The notes under the pieces: model-generated
What the model was told of the DNA's origin: nothing
Database searches by the model: none
The model's input: the letters and a program-made list of their open reading frames with translations, nothing else
Translations under genes and position numbers: made by a program
Assembly: GCA_009885355.1 (NCBI GenBank)
Contig: VFKW01000127.1
Coordinates: forward strand, 1 to 9,356
Source: Candidatus Berkelbacteria bacterium
GTDB lineage: Bacteria; Patescibacteriota; UBA1384; VFKW01
Length of the DNA stretch: 9,356 bases
Direction of reading: 5' to 3'
Shown here: in pieces, positions 4,966 to 9,356 of the stretch
How the letters are laid out: each line of letters begins with the position of its first letter
Position numbering within the stretch: the stretch's first letter is position 1

Positions 4966-4972
4966 AGAGGGG
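4966..4972 (+). promoter_or_regulatory. Shine-Dalgarno site of the helicase gene
   Basis: AGAGGGG ends 8 nt before the ATG at 4981, which fixes the helicase start. A tiny frame MLKMIQIQEGK (4943-4978) ends 2 nt before this ATG and overlaps the site. It could be a leader peptide but is more likely fortuitous. Confidence 0.65.
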
Positions 4973-4980
4973 AAATAATT

Positions 4981-7900
4981 ATGAATAATTTGCCAAAACA
5001 AATTCTAAACTACTTTGCCACTTTTACCGAAACTCGGTTTAATTTTCGAAGACTTATCAATTATAAGTGGACGAACAATGAACTAACTTTGGACTTCTCA
5101 TTATTTCCTCAATTTCAAAACCAGCTTCTTGAAAAGATAAAGAATGGTGACCTTTCTCCAGTAATAGTTAAAAAAAATGAATACACAATTACTATTCCAA
5201 AAGAACAAATACTCGCCGGAATACAGAAGTCACTTTATGAAGACCTGAAGTCATCATTTTTAGATCAATGTTTTAGCGAAGAAGAAGCAACTATATCTGA
5301 TGATATAAAAAATGATCCTGAATTATATAGCCAGGAGAAAAGAATAGCCAAAGAGGAGGCCCTCCGTATTTACAACTTAGCATTGCGTCGTCAATTTGAA
5401 AAAATTATAAATGACCTCCAAGACGAGATAACTGAGCAAAAAAAAGCTGAATTGCACATCGAACACACACCTCCTTCGATATTTGGCGTAGCTAATTTTA
5501 TCAATCAACAGCTCGAAAAAATTAAACGATTAGCACAAAACTATACAGATCCTGAGTCTTATATTAGTGCAATAAAGGATCACTTTAAAAATGATATTAA
5601 TGACATCGTTATTTATGATCTTTTTTACAACTTGCAAAAGTACTCTGAATTTACACAACTCGGCACATTATACTTGTTCTTTCATAATTTAGAAAAAGGG
5701 CCCGAGAGCTTTCCCCTATATTTTGTCGAGACAGAGTTTAAAAGTAATTCAAATGAGATTAATATTACATTTCCAAGAAATTTAACCCTGCTTAATACGC
5801 CAGCAATAAATTATTTCAAGTTTGATAATGTTATAACCATACCCAGAGCGTCAGCTCCGGCTTCAGCAAAATCTCATTTAGGTGCAATTGAATCTTTCCT
5901 TCAAAATCAATATGGCTTTCAAACACCATTTGCACTTGAGTCTTCGTTTAACACGATCACTCATTCCAATGAAATATATCCCAAAATAAAAAGTCGTATA
6001 GGAATGCAAATAATCGCTAATGAAGACAAAAAACTACTTGATTATTCTGAACTTATGACCAAACTAGAGCTTGGAGCCAGTAGTAAATTTTCTGGATTTA
6101 TCGATCAGTATATTAAAGGTACTGTCCCAAACCATCAAGGAGAAGTAGATCGTGTTTTTCGTGACAACTATCCGCTTCGTTCTCCCAAAAGATACCTCTC
6201 GGATGGCCCCATTCCATTGAATAACTCTCAAAAAAGAATTCTTCTAGCCCTTGCTAATGAAAAGAATAACATTATCGTTGTTGACGGCCCTCCAGGAACC
6301 GGTAAATCACATACTATTGCTGCTCTGACCTACTGGGCAAATGAACAAAAAAAATCCGTGGTTGTGACTTCGCATAAGAAAGAAGCCTTAGATGTTATTG
6401 ATCGAATGCTTACAGACAAGTTTAAAGATCTGCACCCACAGTCAAAGCCTTCTATTATCCGTATGGACAGCGGAACAGGATCTGCCAACAATCTACCAAA
6501 TACTTTATCGACAAGCGTTATTAATGCTGCAAATGAGAGAAATTTAAATTTCAACTATCAAGCCCTAGAGGGTGATACGATCAATATTGAACAAAAACTG
6601 GTTACTGGTATTGAAGCGAAACTCAGACAAAACGATGATTATCAAAATCACATAAAAGATTTTGTTACTCTTGACGCTATTGAAACAGAATTAACCGTTG
6701 ACTCAAATATCTCAACAATTATTTCCTCCACTGTCGCCTCCAAACAAACTATTAATACTGACAAAATTAACGAGATAATTAATTCTGGCTCGATAAGCAA
6801 GCTAGTCAGCATTGGACTAGAAGAATATAGATTTATATTAAATCATAAGCAAAACATTCCTAAGTTTTTAGAAGCCTGTGAAAAGCTTCATCAAATACCA
6901 GCCGATGCTCTTGATGCAAGTTCAGAGTTTACTGAAATACCTCAAAAATTTGTAGATCTGATAGCCGAATTGAAAAAAAGTTTCAGGTCAGATGTTACTA
7001 TAAGCAAATTAACTATCAAGGATACAGTCGGTGGAATGTTTCAAAAACTCATTGGACATGGTTCGAAGGAAACAGAGCTCAAGGATTTATTATCGCAATT
7101 AAAGTCACTTGAGCATAAAAGTTGTCTAGCTGACATCGCCGAGTATCTTGACCGTGATTTAGATACTCTAACAATCAGTGATATTGACGGGGGCATCGAA
7201 AAAATTAAATATAGCTTGTCAATCAAGCCCTACTTGGATTTAATTTCCTCTTACAAAGAATTACCGGGCAATGAAAACAAGAATATCGTTCAAATTTTTG
7301 ACACAATGAAGAAGTCCAGTCAGTCTCCAGAGATTTTTGAGAGTGAATTATTCTCATCTTTAAATCAGTTATTCACTACGTATGGCCCAATGCTAGATAT
7401 TGGCGGTATGAGCAAGGAAAACATAGGTAGCTTGTCTAAGCTAACCGCTTCTGATGATAAATCCTGTAAATTATGGCAGTGGATTCAGCTTCACTCACGC
7501 TTGTCTCAGCAAACAGACTCCTCGTCTTTCAGTAAAAAAGATACTGATACTTTCTTTTCACTTCAACAAAAAGCTGTAGAAAATATCAACGATGAACGGA
7601 TTAAAGATCTCAACAATCATCTTGGGGACATTGCTCAAATTAAAGTTTCTTACAATGGAGGCAAAAGGTTTTCATTAGAACAAGCCAAGGTATTACTGGA
7701 TTCTATTCCTTGTATTATTGCCGAGCCTTCCACTATTTCAAAATACTTTCCTATGGAAGAAGACATGATCGATATCCTTATTATTGATGAGTCCTCCCAG
7801 GTCTCAATTGCTGATTCAATCTCTCTCATTCTACGGGCCAAACAAGTAGTTATTTTCGGAGATGAATATCAGTATGGCGCTGTCAGTGCTCAAAATGTGA

Positions 7901-9225
7901 GTTCCAAATATTCGACCAGTTATTTTACCGAGATAGTTTCTGCTTATGCAGACGATTATCAAACCGCTGTTTCAGAAAAGTCCAAAAAAGAGCTGGTAGA
8001 CGAAATCTCCAAAGATATAAATATAGATGAGCAACAAAGCGACACCCTTATGAAGCCTCAAGACGGAACTGTCCTTTGGCTCAAGACATTTAATATTCGA
8101 ACTTCGACTCTAACTTTTGCTAAAGCCATTGCCAACTACTCAACATCTCTCAAAGAACATTTTCGTAGTTTTCCAGAAATTATTGGCTACTCAAATGACT
8201 TTTTCTACAAACAGGCACAGATGGAGCTTCTGGTCAACCGCATTAGAACTAAACCAATTGGCGAGGTATTACAATTTATCGAAGTTAATTGTCAAGGCAA
8301 GTCCGGCGCCAATGTAAACTTGGATGAAATAGAAGCCATTGGAAACGATATTCAAAAACGTCTTGATGCTGGCTTCAAGGGTAGTATTGGGATTATAACC
8401 TCATTCAAAGAACAACAGTTCAGGCTTGAGCAATACCTCAACGAGCGCTTTAATATGCCAGTGCTTATTCGCGATCACAAATTAGCGGTCTGGTTTGTTG
8501 GCGATGTACAGGGCGAGGAAAGGGACATTGTCTATTACTCATTTGTCGAAGTCAAAGATATTGGTAATGCCAATTTGACAAGCATTTATCCAGTTCTTGA
8601 CGGAACGGCTGATAGCATTCGCAGTCTCAAAATGCAACGTCTCAATGTTGGCTTTAGTCGTGCCAAGGATACTATGGTTTTTGTCCATAGCCAGCCTCTT
8701 GAAAAATTTAGCAACACAAGGCTTGGAGATGCACTAAAGTATTACCACCAAACCCTAGAATCAAATAAAGCCAATGATTTCTTTATCGAAGACGAAGCAG
8801 TATTTGAATCGCCAATGGAGAAAAAAGTTTATACTTTGTTGCTACAAACTCAATTTGTTCAAGATAATCGAGATCATATTAAAATTGTTCCTCAATTTGA
8901 TATTGGCAAATATATTGCTCGTGAGTATGCTGCTTCAATCCCCAAATATCGGGCAGACTTTTTGCTGACTTTTACAGATGGTGGCAAAGAACAAGTTTTA
9001 ATTTTGGAGTACGATGGACTGGAGTATCATTTCAAAAATCCATCTGAGGTTGATCAGTACAATTTTTCACAAGAATACCTTGATTATGATAATTCCCGTC
9101 AGCTCGAGCTACAAAGTTATGGCTACAGCTTTCTACGCCTAAATAAATTTAATCTACGTCCTCAAGAGGCCGGTCAAACAGAGGTTGATGTCTTGAATAA
9201 ATTATTAGAAGAGAGGTTAAAATAA
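4981..9225 (+). CDS. SF1 (UPF1/DNA2-like) helicase with C-terminal PD-(D/E)XK nuclease domain
   Basis: This is a 1414-aa cytoplasmic protein. Residues 1-410 are a unique, largely helical region that I cannot assign. The helicase core has a Q-motif region NNSQKRIL (414-421) and Walker A GPPGTGKS (436-443). Walker B is ILIIDESSQ (932-940), and motif III is GDEYQ (960-964). Further motifs are EHFRSFPEIIGYSNDFFY (1059-1076), VQGEERDIVYYS (1176-1187) and QRLNVGFSRAKD (1219-1230). These are the AAA_11/AAA_12-type motifs of SF1B helicases. About 490 residues lie between Walker A and B, far more than the core needs, so a large helical insertion is present. Residues about 1274-1414 form a Vsr/MTES_1575-like nuclease: FESPMEKKVY (Glu1280), YRADFLL (Asp1326), ILEYDG (Glu1343, Asp1345) and DNSRQLELQSYGYSFLRL. 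It likely translocates on and cuts invading DNA. All catalytic residues are intact. The next gene starts 4 nt after its stop. Confidence 0.9.
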   Translation: MNNLPKQILNYFATFTETRFNFRRLINYKWTNNELTLDFSLFPQFQNQLLEKIKNGDLSPVIVKKNEYTITIPKEQILAGIQKSLYEDLKSSFLDQCFSEEEATISDDIKNDPELYSQEKRIAKEEALRIYNLALRRQFEKIINDLQDEITEQKKAELHIEHTPPSIFGVANFINQQLEKIKRLAQNYTDPESYISAIKDHFKNDINDIVIYDLFYNLQKYSEFTQLGTLYLFFHNLEKGPESFPLYFVETEFKSNSNEINITFPRNLTLLNTPAINYFKFDNVITIPRASAPASAKSHLGAIESFLQNQYGFQTPFALESSFNTITHSNEIYPKIKSRIGMQIIANEDKKLLDYSELMTKLELGASSKFSGFIDQYIKGTVPNHQGEVDRVFRDNYPLRSPKRYLSDGPIPLNNSQKRILLALANEKNNIIVVDGPPGTGKSHTIAALTYWANEQKKSVVVTSHKKEALDVIDRMLTDKFKDLHPQSKPSIIRMDSGTGSANNLPNTLSTSVINAANERNLNFNYQALEGDTINIEQKLVTGIEAKLRQNDDYQNHIKDFVTLDAIETELTVDSNISTIISSTVASKQTINTDKINEIINSGSISKLVSIGLEEYRFILNHKQNIPKFLEACEKLHQIPADALDASSEFTEIPQKFVDLIAELKKSFRSDVTISKLTIKDTVGGMFQKLIGHGSKETELKDLLSQLKSLEHKSCLADIAEYLDRDLDTLTISDIDGGIEKIKYSLSIKPYLDLISSYKELPGNENKNIVQIFDTMKKSSQSPEIFESELFSSLNQLFTTYGPMLDIGGMSKENIGSLSKLTASDDKSCKLWQWIQLHSRLSQQTDSSSFSKKDTDTFFSLQQKAVENINDERIKDLNNHLGDIAQIKVSYNGGKRFSLEQAKVLLDSIPCIIAEPSTISKYFPMEEDMIDILIIDESSQVSIADSISLILRAKQVVIFGDEYQYGAVSAQNVSSKYSTSYFTEIVSAYADDYQTAVSEKSKKELVDEISKDINIDEQQSDTLMKPQDGTVLWLKTFNIRTSTLTFAKAIANYSTSLKEHFRSFPEIIGYSNDFFYKQAQMELLVNRIRTKPIGEVLQFIEVNCQGKSGANVNLDEIEAIGNDIQKRLDAGFKGSIGIITSFKEQQFRLEQYLNERFNMPVLIRDHKLAVWFVGDVQGEERDIVYYSFVEVKDIGNANLTSIYPVLDGTADSIRSLKMQRLNVGFSRAKDTMVFVHSQPLEKFSNTRLGDALKYYHQTLESNKANDFFIEDEAVFESPMEKKVYTLLLQTQFVQDNRDHIKIVPQFDIGKYIAREYAASIPKYRADFLLTFTDGGKEQVLILEYDGLEYHFKNPSEVDQYNFSQEYLDYDNSRQLELQSYGYSFLRLNKFNLRPQEAGQTEVDVLNKLLEERLK

Positions 9226-9229
9226 TATT

Positions 9230-9356
9230 ATGACTCAAATCAATTTATCATCAGAAGAAAAAGATCAAATTATTGAAGCAATTAATCAAAATCTAGAACC
9301 ATCAGCAGATTTATTACCTAAGCTTTTTCCTCTAGTCGTTGAAAGGCAGGATAAAT
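9230..9356 (+). CDS. 5' end of a further operon gene, possibly a DNA methyltransferase
   Basis: Forty-two full codons are visible before the window ends: MTQINLSSEEKDQIIEAINQ, then NLEPSADLLPKLFPLVVE and RQDK. The start is 4 nt after the helicase stop, so co-translation is very likely. GAGAGG, about 12 nt upstream within the helicase gene's end, may serve as a weak ribosome site. The pattern of a short helix, then P-x4-LLPKLFP, recalls the N-termini of site-specific (type III Mod-like, adenine) DNA methyltransferases, which commonly read '...PxxxxxxLFP...ELVYxGK'. That is recollection from a short fragment. The catalytic motifs would lie outside the window, so the product name is provisional. 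Confidence 0.7.
   Translation, partial: MTQINLSSEEKDQIIEAINQNLEPSADLLPKLFPLVVERQDK

Noticed and set aside
4943..4978. 11-codon leader frame MLKMIQIQEGK ending 2 nt before the helicase start
   Set aside because: It has no run of regulatory codons or attenuator stem, and its 3' part is simply the helicase ribosome site; kept only as a remark.
8117..8317. 66-aa frame within the helicase gene
   Set aside because: It is a shadow in another frame of the conserved EHFRS helicase region; the same applies to the other short frames inside 4981-9225.
1..9356. CRISPR array
   Set aside because: The only regular repeats are the three contiguous 11-bp units at 3109-3141, which have no spacers.

Overview
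The window looks like an accessory region of an AT-rich bacterial genome that uses the standard stop codons. Several signs point weakly to a Patescibacteria/CPR-type or similar environmental bacterium. These are a C-terminal DUF3768 remnant broken by a small GC-rich palindrome, dispersed GGGGACGG-type repeats, and several genes whose -10 box lies only 6 nt before the ATG. No rRNA, ribosomal protein or complete tRNA is present to fix the taxonomy, so this is inference.

Left part (1-2022): a decayed DUF3768 gene with a GC-rich palindromic insertion, followed by a rho-independent terminator. Next, on the minus strand, comes a fused SAM-methyltransferase/GrpB-like protein. A gene-poor stretch of about 480 bp follows, holding a perfect 38-bp palindrome and two inverted copies of a ~30-bp repeat.

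Middle part (2023-3302): a minus-strand Fic-family AMP-transferase with an N-terminal inhibitory motif and a C-terminal winged helix. Three perfect 11-bp direct repeats overlap its promoter. A third copy of the GGGGACGG repeat, a low-complexity tract and a bidirectional terminator hairpin lie upstream of it.

Right part (3423-9356): a candidate defence locus. A small XRE regulator (minus strand) is divergent from a plus-strand run of genes. In order these are a single-HKD phospholipase-D-fold protein with a membrane-spanning tail, a 122-aa helical protein of unknown function, a 1414-aa SF1 (UPF1/DNA2-like) helicase with a C-terminal PD-(D/E)XK nuclease domain, and, 4 nt further on, the first 42 codons of another gene. 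That last start has the look of a DNA methyltransferase N-terminus, but is cut off by the window edge. The -10 boxes of the XRE gene and the operon overlap on one small palindrome, as expected if the XRE protein controls both, like the C proteins of restriction-modification systems. I read the set as an anti-mobile-DNA system with helicase-nuclease, membrane PLD effector or nuclease, and possible modification arm. It overlaps in parts with DISARM-like and helicase-Vsr systems but does not match a named one that I can identify from sequence alone.
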